Of a stretch of DNA of 64,000 nt, positions 54,837 through 64,000 are shown piece after piece. Every line of letters starts with the position of its first letter. Position 1 is the stretch's first letter. The notes below the pieces were generated by a model. The model saw nothing but the letters and a program-made list of their open reading frames with translations, did no database searches and was not told the DNA's origin. The position numbers were made by a program, and so were the translations under genes. Source of the DNA: Rhodobacter sp. CZR27 (lineage in GTDB: Bacteria; Pseudomonadota; Alphaproteobacteria; Rhodobacterales; Rhodobacteraceae); assembly GCF_002407205.1 (NCBI RefSeq), contig NZ_CP023549.1:723001-787000 (forward strand), given 5' to 3'.

Positions 54837-55766
54837 TCAGCGCGAGGCGTGGAAGGTCTTGCCCAGCGAGGCGGGCGCCGCCGCGGTCCGGCGTCGGTCC
54901 GCGGACATGATGACCAGCACGAGGATCGTTATCAGATAGGGCGACATGGACAAGTATTGCACCGGAATGCGTGAACCGGCAGCTTGCAGGTTCAACTGGA
55001 GGACGGTGATGCCGCCGAAAAGATAGGCACCCAGCAGGACGGGCCAGGGTCTCCAGCTGGCGAAGACCACGATGGCGAGCGCGATCCAGCCTGCGCCCGC
55101 GGTGATCCCGTCCGTCCATTGCGGCACCCGGATCAGGCTGAGATAGGCCCCGCCAAGCCCCGCCATGGCGCCGCCGAACAGGATGGCAAGCACGCGGATG
55201 CGGACGACATGATAGCCGAGCGCATGGGCCGCGTCGTGATTCTCGCCCACTGCGCGCAGCACGAGGCCGCTCCGCGTGTAGCGCAGCACCGCCCAGACGA
55301 CGGCCACGGCCGCGACCGACAGATAGACCATGACGTCGTGCCGGAAGAGGATGGTCCCCAGCCCCGGCATGTCCGACAGCGGGCCGAGGTCCAGCCGGCC
55401 GGTCGGGGGCGGCTTCACGCCGACGTAGCCCTGTCCGATCAGGCTGGACAGCCCCAGCCCGAACAGGGTCAGCGCAAGACCGGTGGCCACCTGGTTCGCC
55501 ATCAGGACCTGCGTCAGCAGCGCGAAGATCAGGCTGAGCGCGGCCCCGCCCGCCGCGCCGCCGACGAAGCCCAGGGTCGGGCTTCCGGTCTCGACCGCCA
55601 CGGCAAAGCCGCAGATCGCGCCGATGATCATCATCCCCTCGACGCCCAGGTTCAGCACGCCGGACTTCTCGACCACCAGCTCGCCGATGGCGGCGAAGAT
55701 GATCGGCACCGAGGCGGTCATCAGCGAGGCCACGAGCACGGCGGGATTGATGCCTCCCCAGTCCAT
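54837..55766 (-). CDS. ABC transporter permease 2 of the BMP-type importer
   Basis: 309 residues with about eight transmembrane helices, of the branched-chain/BMP permease family. ELVVEKSGVLNLGVEGMMII is the signature of the second permease in BMP-type systems; the EAA-like loop lies near AVGENHDAAHALGYHV. It starts in an ATGA overlap with the stop of permease 1. Confidence 0.93.
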   Translation of the reverse strand: MDWGGINPAVLVASLMTASVPIIFAAIGELVVEKSGVLNLGVEGMMIIGAICGFAVAVETGSPTLGFVGGAAGGAALSLIFALLTQVLMANQVATGLALTLFGLGLSSLIGQGYVGVKPPPTGRLDLGPLSDMPGLGTILFRHDVMVYLSVAAVAVVWAVLRYTRSGLVLRAVGENHDAAHALGYHVVRIRVLAILFGGAMAGLGGAYLSLIRVPQWTDGITAGAGWIALAIVVFASWRPWPVLLGAYLFGGITVLQLNLQAAGSRIPVQYLSMSPYLITILVLVIMSADRRRTAAAPASLGKTFHASR

Positions 55767-56848
55767 CAGGCGGCCTCCTTCCGGCCAAGGCGGATGCGGT
55801 AGTTCGACAGCAGGTCCACGGCGAGCAGGAAGAACAGCAGCATCCCCTGGAAGGCCTGGATCGAGGCCGCCGGCAGCCCGAGGTTCGTCGAGGCATTGTC
55901 GCCGCCGACATAGGTCAGCGCCATCAGGAGGCCCGCCAGCAGGATGCCGATCGGGGTCAGCCGGCCGAGGAAGGCCACGATGATCGCGGTGAAGCCATAC
56001 CCCTGGGCGAAGTCGATGGAGATCTGCCCCGCCGGCCCCGTGACCTCGAACAGCCCCGCCAGTCCCGCCAGCGCCCCCGAGATGCCCATGCACATCAGCA
56101 CCAGCCGGTTGGGCGAGACGCCCGCGAAGCGCGCCGCGCGTGGCGCCTGCCCGGCCAGCCGGATCTGGAAGCCCAGGATGTGGCGCTGCAGCAGCACATG
56201 CGCCGCGATCACCGCGAGGATCGCCGCCACCACGCCCCAGTGCATCCCGGTGCCCGGGATCAATTCAGGGTTGGCGGATGAGGGCCACTGCGACAGGTTC
56301 CGCGAGCCGGGGAAGCCGCCGCCATCGGGGTTCCGCAGCGGCCCGAGCGCCATGCTCGACAGGATCGACTGCGCGACATAGACCAGAAGCAGCGAGACGA
56401 GGATCTCGTTGGTGCGGAAGCGCGTCCTCAGGATCGCCGGGATCATCGCCCAGAGCCAGCCGCCGAAGGCGCCCGCCGCCACCATCAGCGGAAAGATCAG
56501 CCGGCTGTCGGCCGGATAGAGCGCCAGCCCCGCGGCTGCGCCAAAGACCGCGCCCATCATGTATTGGCCTTCGGCGCCGATGTTCCAGATCCCGGCGCGG
56601 AAGCCGAGGCTCAGCCCCACCGCGATCAGGATCAGCGGGCCGGCCTTCACCAGCAACTGCCCGCGGAAGTACCACGCGAACTCGCCGAACAGCGGGTCCC
56701 AGAAGATGGTGCGGATCGCCTCGACCGGATTCTTGCCGAGGATCGCGAACATCAGCCCGCCCGCCAGCATGGTCAGCACCACCGCCAGCACCGGCGTCGC
56801 CCAATTCCAGAAGCGCGAGGGGTTCGGGCGCTTCTCAAGTGTGAGCAT
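55766..56848 (-). CDS. ABC transporter permease 1 of the BMP-type importer
   Basis: 360 residues with eight to ten transmembrane helices. GLSLGFRAGIWNIGAEGQYM is the first-permease signature, and IRLAGQAPRAARFAGV resembles the cytoplasmic coupling loop. ATG 56848 has GGAGG 7 bases upstream and overlaps the end of the ATPase gene by 14 bases, so it is preferred over the ATG six codons earlier. Confidence 0.93.
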   Translation of the reverse strand: MLTLEKRPNPSRFWNWATPVLAVVLTMLAGGLMFAILGKNPVEAIRTIFWDPLFGEFAWYFRGQLLVKAGPLILIAVGLSLGFRAGIWNIGAEGQYMMGAVFGAAAGLALYPADSRLIFPLMVAAGAFGGWLWAMIPAILRTRFRTNEILVSLLLVYVAQSILSSMALGPLRNPDGGGFPGSRNLSQWPSSANPELIPGTGMHWGVVAAILAVIAAHVLLQRHILGFQIRLAGQAPRAARFAGVSPNRLVLMCMGISGALAGLAGLFEVTGPAGQISIDFAQGYGFTAIIVAFLGRLTPIGILLAGLLMALTYVGGDNASTNLGLPAASIQAFQGMLLFFLLAVDLLSNYRIRLGRKEAA

Positions 56849-58355
56849 GGGCGACCTCCATTCCATGCGCGCCGCCCATCATCAGCCCGATCTCGTCGAT
56901 GGTCAGGCCCTGCGTGGGGCGGGGCGGGCTCAGCCGCCCCTCGTTCAGCGCGGCGAAGCGGTCGGCGATTTCCAGAAGCTCGTCAAGATCCTGGCTGATC
57001 GCGACCACTGCCGCCCCCGCCGCAGCGCAGTCGAGGATCGCCTGCCGGATTGCCGCCGCGGCCGAGGCATCGACGCCCCATGTCGGCTGGTTGATCACGA
57101 TCACCACCGGCTCCTGCGAGAGTTCGCGGCCCACCACGAACTTCTGCAGGTTGCCGCCCGAGAGCGCCCGCGCCGCGACCCAGGTGCCGGGGGTGCGCAC
57201 GTCGAAAGCCTTGACGATTCCCTCGGCGAAGACGCGGGCACCCGCCCAGTCGATGAAACCCTTGCTGGTCAGTTTCTTGCGCACCATGCCCGACAGAAGC
57301 GCGTTCTCGACAAGGCTCATGTCCGGCGCGGCGGCATGGCCCAGCCGTTCCTCGGGCGCCGCGACAAGGCCCCGCTCGCGCCGTTCGTTCGGCCCCAGAT
57401 CGCCGACCGGCTGTCCCGCGAGCAGTACCGCATCGCGCGGCGAGCGGAGTTCGCCCGACAGCGCGATCAGCAGCTCGTCCTGACCGTTGCCCGCCACGCC
57501 CGCGATGCCCAGCACCTCGCCGCGGCGGACCTTGAAGCTGATGTCCTTCAGCGACGTTCCGAAGGGAATGGGCGAGGCGACCGAGAGCCCCGCCACCTCC
57601 AGCGCCACCTCGCCCTTGGGCGTCGCGTGCCGCTCGGGCGGGGTCAGGACCGATCCCACCATCAGCTCGGCCATCTCGCGGGCCGAGCGCTCGCGCGGGG
57701 TGCAGGTGGCGACCACCTTGCCGCGGCGCAGGATCGTCGCCTCGTCGCAGAGCGCGCGGATCTCCTCGAGCTTGTGGCTGATGTAGAGGATCGCCGTTCC
57801 CTCGGCCGCGAGTTGCCGCAGGGTCTGGAACAGGATCTCGACCTCCTGCGGGGTCAGGACGGAGGTCGGCTCGTCCATGATGAGAAGTTTCGGGTCCTGC
57901 AGCAGGCAGCGGATGATCTCGACCCTCTGCCGCTCTCCGGCGCTGAGATCTCCCACCCGGCGCGAGGGGTCGAGCGGCAGGCCGTAATCCTCGGACACCT
58001 GCCGGATGCGCGCGGCAAGATCGCCAAGCCGCGGCGGATGCTCCATGCCGAGCGCCACGTTCTCGGCCACCGACAGCGCCTCGAACAGGCTGAAGTGCTG
58101 GAACACCATGCCGACGCCCGCGGCGCGGGCCTCGCGCGGCTCCTTCGGGGCATAGTCCGCGCCGCGAATCCACATCCGGCCGTGGTCGGGCCGCACGAGG
58201 CCGTAGATCATCTTGACCAGCGTGGACTTGCCGGCGCCGTTCTCGCCCAGAAGCGCGTGGACCTCGCCCTCGCGGATGGCGAAGGAGACGTCTGAATTGG
58301 CCACGACGCCGGGATAGGCCTTCGTCACCCCCTCGACCCGCAAAAGCTCCGTCAT
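56835..58355 (-). CDS. ABC transporter ATPase of the BMP-type importer (two ATPase domains)
   Basis: 506 residues, two fused nucleotide-binding domains as in sugar/nucleoside importers. The first half has GENGAGKST, LSAGERQRVEIIRCLL and LLIMDEPTSVLTP. The second half has the degenerate GVAGNGQDEL loop and LSGGNLQKFVVGREL, the normal asymmetric pattern in this family. It begins in an ATGA overlap with the xdhC stop, so it is part of the xdh operon. Confidence 0.94.
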   Translation of the reverse strand: MTELLRVEGVTKAYPGVVANSDVSFAIREGEVHALLGENGAGKSTLVKMIYGLVRPDHGRMWIRGADYAPKEPREARAAGVGMVFQHFSLFEALSVAENVALGMEHPPRLGDLAARIRQVSEDYGLPLDPSRRVGDLSAGERQRVEIIRCLLQDPKLLIMDEPTSVLTPQEVEILFQTLRQLAAEGTAILYISHKLEEIRALCDEATILRRGKVVATCTPRERSAREMAELMVGSVLTPPERHATPKGEVALEVAGLSVASPIPFGTSLKDISFKVRRGEVLGIAGVAGNGQDELLIALSGELRSPRDAVLLAGQPVGDLGPNERRERGLVAAPEERLGHAAAPDMSLVENALLSGMVRKKLTSKGFIDWAGARVFAEGIVKAFDVRTPGTWVAARALSGGNLQKFVVGRELSQEPVVIVINQPTWGVDASAAAAIRQAILDCAAAGAAVVAISQDLDELLEIADRFAALNEGRLSPPRPTQGLTIDEIGLMMGGAHGMEVAHAHT

Positions 58356-59293
58356 GACGCGATCTCCGCCCCTGCCGCCCGGTTTTCCCTCAGCAACTCC
58401 ACCGCGACGCCCAAGGCAATCGCCTGCGGATGCTTGCCGAGGGATTTGTCGCCAATGGGGCACACCATGCGGCCGATCTGACTGTCGGAATGGCCAAGCG
58501 CGCGCAGCCGGCGGCGGAAGCGGGCGGCCTTGGTCGCCGATCCGATCAGCTTGAGCCGCGCGAAGCCATGGCCGAGCAGACGGTGGCAGAGTTCGAGATC
58601 CAGAGCGTGAGAGAAGGTCAGCACCAGATGCTCGGCCGTCTGCGGGGCATGGTCCACCAGCGCCTCGGGATGTGCGGTCCAGATCGGCAGGACAGCCTCT
58701 GGCAGGACCTCGGGAAAGCGGTCGCGCGCGACATCCACCCATGTGATCCCCAGACCGGGCAGCGGCGCCAGAACGCCCACGAGGGCGCGTCCGACATGAC
58801 CGGCGCCCCAGATCCAGACCTGTCGCCGCACCTCCGCCACCGGCTCGACCATCCAGCCCTGCAGAAGCTGCGGCCCGGGCCGCATCCCTTCGGCCCGGGC
58901 CTTTGCAAGAAGGCGCTTCACGGCCAGCGGCATCGGGCTGCCATCCACGCTTCGCGAAATGACGGGGCCGCTCAAGCGGGTCAGGGCTGCCGCGTCCCAG
59001 ACCTCGGTCAGCAGCGTCACCGCCCCGCCGCAGCACTGGCCGAGACCGGGGCCGAGCGGCACCCGGTCCAGCCGCTGCCCGCCACCACCGAGCAGGGCGC
59101 GCGCCCGACCCGCCGCTTCCCACTCCAGCGCGCCGCCGCCGATCGTGCCGGACGATCCCGCTGCCCAGACCAGCATCGACGCCCCGACCTCGCGCGGGGC
59201 GGAGCCGTCGCAAGAGGCCACCACGACACGCGCTACCCGGCCATGCGTGGCGACCGCGGCGCACAGACGGTCGAGGTCGAAGCCCTCAGCCAC
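58352..59293 (-). CDS. xdhC: XdhC, xanthine dehydrogenase maturation factor
   Basis: 313 residues. It binds sulphurated molybdenum cofactor and inserts it into XdhB. The N-terminal CoxI/XdhC domain (SCDGSAPREVGASMLVW, GGGALEW, GQCCGGAVTLL) is followed by a Rossmann-like C-terminal domain (IWGAGHVGRALVGVLA, LIGSATKAARFRRRL). It overlaps the xdhB end by 8 bases. Confidence 0.95.
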   Translation of the reverse strand: MAEGFDLDRLCAAVATHGRVARVVVASCDGSAPREVGASMLVWAAGSSGTIGGGALEWEAAGRARALLGGGGQRLDRVPLGPGLGQCCGGAVTLLTEVWDAAALTRLSGPVISRSVDGSPMPLAVKRLLAKARAEGMRPGPQLLQGWMVEPVAEVRRQVWIWGAGHVGRALVGVLAPLPGLGITWVDVARDRFPEVLPEAVLPIWTAHPEALVDHAPQTAEHLVLTFSHALDLELCHRLLGHGFARLKLIGSATKAARFRRRLRALGHSDSQIGRMVCPIGDKSLGKHPQAIALGVAVELLRENRAAGAEIAS

Positions 59294-61703
59294 GCTGCCG
59301 CCTCACCGCCATCAGCACCCGCTCCGGCGTGGCCGGAGCGTCGAGCGCGGGATAGACCGAGCCGTCGCCGCAGGCGGCCACCGCATCCGACAGCGCCATC
59401 AGGACCGAGATCCCCAGCATGAAGGGCGGCTCGCCCACCGCCTTCGACCGTGCCACCGTCTCGGCCGGGTTGGGCCGGTTCCAGAGCGCGACGTTGAAGA
59501 CCTCGGGCCGGTCGGAACAGGCGGGGATCTTGTAGGTCGAGGGGGCGTGGGTGCGCAGGCGGCCTGCGTCGTCCCAGACCAGTTCCTCCATCGTCAGCCA
59601 GCCCGCGCCCTGCACGAAACCGCCCTCGATCTGGCCGATGTCGAGCGCCGGATTCAGGCTCGCGCCGGTGTCGTGCAGGATGTCCGCGCGCAGGATGCGG
59701 TTCTCGCCGGTCAGGGTGTCGATGACGACCTCGGACACCGCCGCGCCATAGGCGAAGTAGAAGAACGGACGGCCGCGGCCCTTCAGCCGGTCCCAGACGA
59801 TGCCGGGGGTGCGGTAGTAGCCGGTGGCCGACAGCGAGACGCGCGCCTGATAGGCCATCGCGGCGACCTCGGCAAAGGGATAGTCGGCCCCTGCCACGCG
59901 GACCCGGCCCCCGTCGAAGTTCACCTCGTGGGGCCGCGCCTGATGCCGCTCGGCCACCATCGCGGCCATACGCTCGCGCAGCGTCGCGCAGGCGGCCCGC
60001 ACCGCCATCCCGTTCAGGTCCGACCCGGAGGATGCCGCCGTGGCCGAGGTGTTCGGCACCTTGCCGGTATCGGTCGGGGTGATCTTCACCGCCTCGACCG
60101 GCAAGCCCAGTTCCGCCGCCGCCACCTGCGCGACCTTCTGGAACAGGCCCTGGCCCATCTCGGTCCCGCCATGGTTCAGGTGGACCGACCCGTCCTGATA
60201 GACATGGACCAGCGCCCCGGCCTGATTGAGCCAGGTGAGCGTGAAGGAGATGCCGAACTTCACCGGCGTCAGCGCGATGCCGCGCTTCAGGATCGGGCTT
60301 GTCCGGTTCCATGCGGCGATCTCCGCCCGGCGCCGCACATAGTCAGCGCGTTCTGACAGCGCCGCCACGATCTCGTGCCCGATGAAGTCCTCGACCGGCA
60401 TGTGATAGGGCGTGGTCTGCACATCCGCGGGCGGTGGTGGCGGCGCGGCGCGTTGCATGGGCTCGGCCCCGCGCGACGTCAGGTCCACCTCGTCAGCCTC
60501 GAGCGGCCGAAGCAGGCCCGGATCCTCCGGCACCTCGGCGGGCAGGGCGGGGGCAGTCTTCGAGGGGGCATAGAAATTCGCCCGCCGAACCTCCAGCGGA
60601 TCGCGGCCGAGGGCGAAGGCCACGTGGTCCAGCACCCGCTCGATCCCCACCATGCCCTGCGGGCCGCCGAAGCCGCGGAAGGCGGTCGCGCTCTGTGTGT
60701 GGGTGCGCAGCCGGTGGCTTTCGATCCGCACCGCCGGCAGGTGATAGGCGTTGTCCACATGCAGCATGGCCCGGTCCGCCACCGGCAGCGAAAGGTCCTG
60801 CGACCAGCCGCAGCGGATGAGGTGCCGGAACTCCACCCCCATGAGCCTGCCCGAGGCATCGAAGCCCGCCCGATACTGGATGCGCAGGTCGTGACGCTTG
60901 CCGGTGATGACCATGTCGTCATCACGGTCATAGCGCATCTTGCAGGGCCGCCCGGTGGCCCGCGCCGCGACCGCGCAGGCGATGGCAAGCGCGTTGGCCT
61001 GGCTTTCCTTGCCGCCGAAGCCGCCGCCCATCCGGCGCACCTCGACGCGCACCGAACTCATCGGCAGGCCGAGCGCATGGGCGACCTTGTGCTGCACCTC
61101 GGTGGGATGCTGGGTCGAGGAGTGCACGTGCATGTCGCCGCCCTCCTGCGCCAGCGCCAGCGCCACCTGACCCTCGAGGTAGAAATGCTCCTGCCCTCCG
61201 ACCTCCATCGCCCCCTCGACGACATGCGGCGCGCCGGCGATCGCCTGGGCGGCATCGCCCTTTTCCCAGACGACCGCGCCGCCCTCGAAACGGCTGTCGG
61301 CCGCCAGCGCCTCGTCCACCGTCAGGATGGCCGGAAGCGGCCGGATCTCGGGCCGGGAAAGACGGGCGGCCCGGCGTGCGGCGAGGTGGCTGTCGGCCAC
61401 GACCAGAAACATCGGCTGGCCGGCATAGTGCACGTGGTCCTGCGCCAGCATCGGCTCGTCGTGGATCGAGGGCGAGCAGTCGGGCATCGGGTCGAGGTCC
61501 TGCGGACCAATCACCGCCACCACGCCCGGCGCCGACCGCACGGCGGAAAGGTCGAGCGACCGGATCTCGCCATGGGCCACCGGCGAAAGGCCGAAGGCTG
61601 CATGCAGCGTCCCGCGCGGTGTCGGGATGTCGTCGACATAGCGAGCGGCGCCCGTCACGTGCAGTGGCGCCGCGTCGTGCGGCAGGGGCTTGCCGAGGCT
61701 CAT
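59286..61703 (-). CDS. xdhB: XdhB, molybdopterin-binding subunit of xanthine dehydrogenase, with an internal insertion
   Basis: 805 residues. It oxidises hypoxanthine and xanthine to urate. Active-site and cofactor motifs are present: [28 protein letters not shown], and GEPPFMLG with the catalytic base at about Glu758. Well-studied relatives have about 775-780 residues; the extra about 28 lie in a Pro/Glu-rich loop between NFYAPSK and [10 protein letters not shown] (encoded at about 60415-60560). The start at 61703 overlaps the xdhA stop (ATGA). Confidence 0.95.
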   Translation of the reverse strand: MSLGKPLPHDAAPLHVTGAARYVDDIPTPRGTLHAAFGLSPVAHGEIRSLDLSAVRSAPGVVAVIGPQDLDPMPDCSPSIHDEPMLAQDHVHYAGQPMFLVVADSHLAARRAARLSRPEIRPLPAILTVDEALAADSRFEGGAVVWEKGDAAQAIAGAPHVVEGAMEVGGQEHFYLEGQVALALAQEGGDMHVHSSTQHPTEVQHKVAHALGLPMSSVRVEVRRMGGGFGGKESQANALAIACAVAARATGRPCKMRYDRDDDMVITGKRHDLRIQYRAGFDASGRLMGVEFRHLIRCGWSQDLSLPVADRAMLHVDNAYHLPAVRIESHRLRTHTQSATAFRGFGGPQGMVGIERVLDHVAFALGRDPLEVRRANFYAPSKTAPALPAEVPEDPGLLRPLEADEVDLTSRGAEPMQRAAPPPPPADVQTTPYHMPVEDFIGHEIVAALSERADYVRRRAEIAAWNRTSPILKRGIALTPVKFGISFTLTWLNQAGALVHVYQDGSVHLNHGGTEMGQGLFQKVAQVAAAELGLPVEAVKITPTDTGKVPNTSATAASSGSDLNGMAVRAACATLRERMAAMVAERHQARPHEVNFDGGRVRVAGADYPFAEVAAMAYQARVSLSATGYYRTPGIVWDRLKGRGRPFFYFAYGAAVSEVVIDTLTGENRILRADILHDTGASLNPALDIGQIEGGFVQGAGWLTMEELVWDDAGRLRTHAPSTYKIPACSDRPEVFNVALWNRPNPAETVARSKAVGEPPFMLGISVLMALSDAVAACGDGSVYPALDAPATPERVLMAVRRQRG

Positions 61704-63064
61704 GCATGCACCTCGAGCACCGAGACGCGTTCCCCCGCCAGATCGTGGAAATAGCGGATGAGGAGGTTCGCGGCCGCCTCGAGCCGGTAGGTGGCCGAGG
61801 CGCGCATGTCGCTGAGCGGGGCGAAATCGGCGGCGAAGGCGGCGCGGGCCGCCTCGAGGGCCGGAAGCTTCCACGGCTGGCCCAGAAGTGCGGCCTCGAC
61901 GGCAACGGCGCGTTTCGGGATGCCCGCCATCCCGCCGAAGACGATGCGGGCGGCTGTGACGCTCCCATCTTGGACGGTGACATTGAAGCAGCCGCAGACG
62001 GCCGAGATGTCCTGATCGAACCGCTTCGACAGCTTGTAGCAGCGAAGCGCGGGCGCCGCGGCGGGGATCGTCACGGCCTCGACGAATTCTCCCGGCCGGC
62101 GGTCCTGCCTGCGGTAGTCGAGGAAGAACGACTCCAGCGGCATCTCGCGCCGCTCGCCGCCGCGGCGCAGGTGCAGCGTGGCACCCATGGCGATCAGGGC
62201 GGGCGGCGTGTCGCCGATGGGCGAGCCGTTGGCGATGTTGCCGCCCACTGTCGCGGCATTGCGGATCTGCACGCTGGCAAATCGTCGAAGAAGCTCGGCG
62301 AAGCCGGGAACGCGGGTCTTCATTGCCTCGTGAAGCTCCGCGATGGTGACGCAGGCGCCGATGCGCAGGCGGTCGCCGTCCGCCTCGATCCGGCGGAGAT
62401 CCTCGACGCCGGCAAGGAAGACCGGCATCGGCAGGTCGCGCAATTCCTTCGTCACCCAGAGGCCGACATCGGTCGCCCCCGCGATCAGGGTCGCTTCGGG
62501 ATGGGCTGCATAGAGCGTCGCGAGCTCGTCCGCGCTGCGGGGTCGGACCCCGTCGCTTGCGGCCTGCGCCTCCGGCAGGGGGGGCGCCAGCCAGTCCGGG
62601 ACCGGCGCGCCTTCCGCGGCCTGCGCGGCGCGGATGATCGGCGCATAGCCGGTGCAGCGGCAGAGATTGCCGGCCAGCACCTCGTCGTGGTCGGTCCGCC
62701 CCACGGCATGGGCCGCGGCCAGCGAGGCCGCGATGCCCGGCGTGCAGAAGCCGCATTGCGAGCCGTGGTGGTCCACCAGCGCCTGCTGGACCGGGTGCAG
62801 CGCGCCGTCGGGCCCCGCCAGCCCCTCGACGGTGCGCACCGCCTTGCCGTGAAGCTGCGGCAGGAACAGCAGGCAGGCGTTCAGTGCCCGGGGGCCGGTC
62901 TCGTCCGTCACGATGACCGTGCAGGCACCGCAGTCGCCCTCGTTGCAACCCTCCTTGGTGCCGAAGAGACCCCGATCCTCGCGCAGCCAGTCAAGCAAGG
63001 TGCGCGTGGGTTCGGCCGAGACGCTGAGGGGCGTTCCGTTCAGGATGAACGCGATCTCCGTCAT
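61700..63064 (-). CDS. xdhA: XdhA, iron-sulphur and FAD subunit of xanthine dehydrogenase
   Basis: 454 residues. The first 2Fe-2S site uses Cys40, Cys45, Cys48 and Cys64; the second uses Cys104, Cys107, Cys135 and Cys137. The FAD domain (from about 175) has [16 protein letters not shown] and [14 protein letters not shown]. It passes electrons from molybdenum to FAD and NAD. It is first in the operon; the start at 63064 begins the conserved ferredoxin-like domain. It is divergent from dnaE. Confidence 0.96.
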   Translation of the reverse strand: MTEIAFILNGTPLSVSAEPTRTLLDWLREDRGLFGTKEGCNEGDCGACTVIVTDETGPRALNACLLFLPQLHGKAVRTVEGLAGPDGALHPVQQALVDHHGSQCGFCTPGIAASLAAAHAVGRTDHDEVLAGNLCRCTGYAPIIRAAQAAEGAPVPDWLAPPLPEAQAASDGVRPRSADELATLYAAHPEATLIAGATDVGLWVTKELRDLPMPVFLAGVEDLRRIEADGDRLRIGACVTIAELHEAMKTRVPGFAELLRRFASVQIRNAATVGGNIANGSPIGDTPPALIAMGATLHLRRGGERREMPLESFFLDYRRQDRRPGEFVEAVTIPAAAPALRCYKLSKRFDQDISAVCGCFNVTVQDGSVTAARIVFGGMAGIPKRAVAVEAALLGQPWKLPALEAARAAFAADFAPLSDMRASATYRLEAAANLLIRYFHDLAGERVSVLEVHA

Positions 63065-63245
63065 GTGAAAACCTGCCGCCTTCTGTGAGTGCCGGCCGAT
63101 GCCGGTGCAGGCCCGCCCGATGCGGCGTAAAGCGGGGCTGCGAGGGATCACCCCATGAAAGCCTGCCGCGGCATGCCATGGCAAGGGGGACGTGACGGGA
63201 CGGCTCTGCCTTTCCCGTCGGGCGCAGCCCCTGTAGGCTTCCGCC
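63065..63245. promoter_or_regulatory. Divergent xdhA/dnaE intergenic region
   Basis: 181 bases that must hold the promoters for the purine operon and for dnaE. GC-rich; no clear -35/-10 pair or known operator was recognised. Confidence 0.4.
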
Positions 63246-64000
63246 ATGTCGAATGCGCCCCGATTCATCCATCTCCGCGTCCATACCGAATATTCGCTGC
63301 TGGAAGGCGCGGTCCCGGTGAAGAAGCTCATCGGGCTATGCACCGCGGCCGGGATGCCTGCGGTGGCCGTGACCGACACCAACGCCATGTTCGCGGCGCT
63401 GGAATTCTCGGTGCTGGCCAGCGGGGCGGGCATCCAGCCGATCGTCGGCTGCCAGATCGCCGTCGCCTTCGAAACTGCGGCGCTGGGGGAACGGCCCCGG
63501 GCGCCCGCGCCGATGGTGCTGCTGGCGCAGGACGAGGCGGGCTATGGCAACCTGATGAAGCTCTCGACCTGCCTCTATGTCGGCAAGGAGGGTGCGCTGC
63601 CGCAGGTGACGCTGGACGAGTTGCAGCGGCATTCGGATGGCCTGATCTGCCTGACCGGCGGCCCCGAGGGTCCGGTGGGACGCTTCCTTCAGGCCGGCCA
63701 GCGGCCGAAGGCCGAGGCGCTGCTGCGGCGGCTGGCCGAAATCTATCCGGGCCGGCTCTATGTCGAGTTGCAGCGCCATCCCGGCGAAGGTGGCCGGCTG
63801 ACCGAGGCCGAGCGGGCCACCGAGCCGGGGCATGTCGAACTGGCCTATGCGCTGGACCTGCCGCTGGTCGCGACGAACGACGTCTACTTCCCCAAGGCCG
63901 AGATGTTCGAGGCCCACGACGCGCTGATCTGCATCGCCGAGGGCGCCTATGTCGACCAGAGCGCTCCCCGCCGGCGGCTGACGCCGCAGCACTACTTCAA
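63246..64000 (+). CDS. dnaE: DnaE, DNA polymerase III alpha subunit, N-terminal part, runs off the window
   Basis: About 251 codons are visible from ATG 63246 to the right edge. The opening [20 protein letters not shown] and [16 protein letters not shown] are the N-terminal PHP domain of the replicative polymerase, followed by [11 protein letters not shown], as in DnaE1. The polymerase and OB parts lie outside the window. Confidence 0.95.
   Translation, partial: MSNAPRFIHLRVHTEYSLLEGAVPVKKLIGLCTAAGMPAVAVTDTNAMFAALEFSVLASGAGIQPIVGCQIAVAFETAALGERPRAPAPMVLLAQDEAGYGNLMKLSTCLYVGKEGALPQVTLDELQRHSDGLICLTGGPEGPVGRFLQAGQRPKAEALLRRLAEIYPGRLYVELQRHPGEGGRLTEAERATEPGHVELAYALDLPLVATNDVYFPKAEMFEAHDALICIAEGAYVDQSAPRRRLTPQHYF

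Noticed and set aside
1..64000. CRISPR arrays, insertion sequences, prophage genes, tRNA or rRNA genes
   Set aside because: No regularly spaced repeats, transposase or integrase motifs, or tRNA/rRNA sequences were recognised on reading.

Overview
The window is GC-rich, single-chromosome-style DNA from an alphaproteobacterium, most likely a member of the Rhodobacterales (Rhodobacter/Cereibacter-like). The evidence is the gene order miaB, phoH-ybeY-corC-lnt-metK-trmB and aroA-cmk-rpsA-ihfB, a CP4-like class II EPSP synthase, and a SAM/SAH riboswitch directly in front of metK, an RNA class known from Rhodobacterales. No rRNA, tRNA, IS element, prophage or CRISPR array was seen. Genes are closely packed, with many ATGA stop/start overlaps.

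Positions 1-18117 hold a type VI secretion system (T6SS). A long leftward operon runs tssA, tssB, tssC, hcp, tssE, tssF, tssG, tagH (FHA), tssJ, tssK, tssL and tssM (tssM runs off the left edge), with the kinase gene ppkA upstream of tssA. The divergent rightward arm carries clpV (tssH) and a small DUF6484 spike-like gene. Sheath, tube, baseplate, membrane complex, disassembly ATPase and the kinase/FHA regulatory pair are all present. No vgrG, PAAR, pppA or recognisable effector lies inside the window.

Positions 18.3-26 kb are a mixed region: a group III truncated haemoglobin with a DUF6522-like partner, an Hsp70-like ATPase without the usual C-terminal domain, a voltage-gated-type ion channel ending in a zinc ribbon, a five-PAS HWE histidine kinase with no adjacent regulator, and two poorly characterised genes on the minus strand.

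Positions 26-41.8 kb are core housekeeping: tRNA modification (miaB, trmB), RNA and ribosome processing (phoH, ybeY, rpsA), envelope (corC, lnt, lapA), SAM synthesis (metK), shikimate and tryptophan synthesis (aroA, trpF, trpB), nucleotide metabolism (cmk) and ihfB. Convincing intrinsic terminators follow miaB, metK and rpsA.

Positions 41.8-53.3 kb hold puuD (membrane urate hydroxylase with a cytochrome c domain), galM, a zinc-uptake locus (znuA divergent from zur-znuC-znuB with a Zur-box-like palindrome between them), a dimethylglycine/sarcosine dehydrogenase-like flavoprotein, a GH25 lysozyme-like lipoprotein, an AhpD-like protein, a DUF938 methyltransferase and a D-arginine-dehydrogenase-like oxidase.

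Positions 53.6-63.1 kb form one leftward purine operon, xdhA-xdhB-xdhC followed by a BMP-type ABC importer (ATPase, two permeases, binding protein), closed by a strong terminator. With puuD it suggests purine uptake, oxidation to urate and further breakdown. The window ends inside dnaE. The least explained stretch is 53275-53640, where two minus-strand terminators are stacked and the segment between them could be a small RNA.
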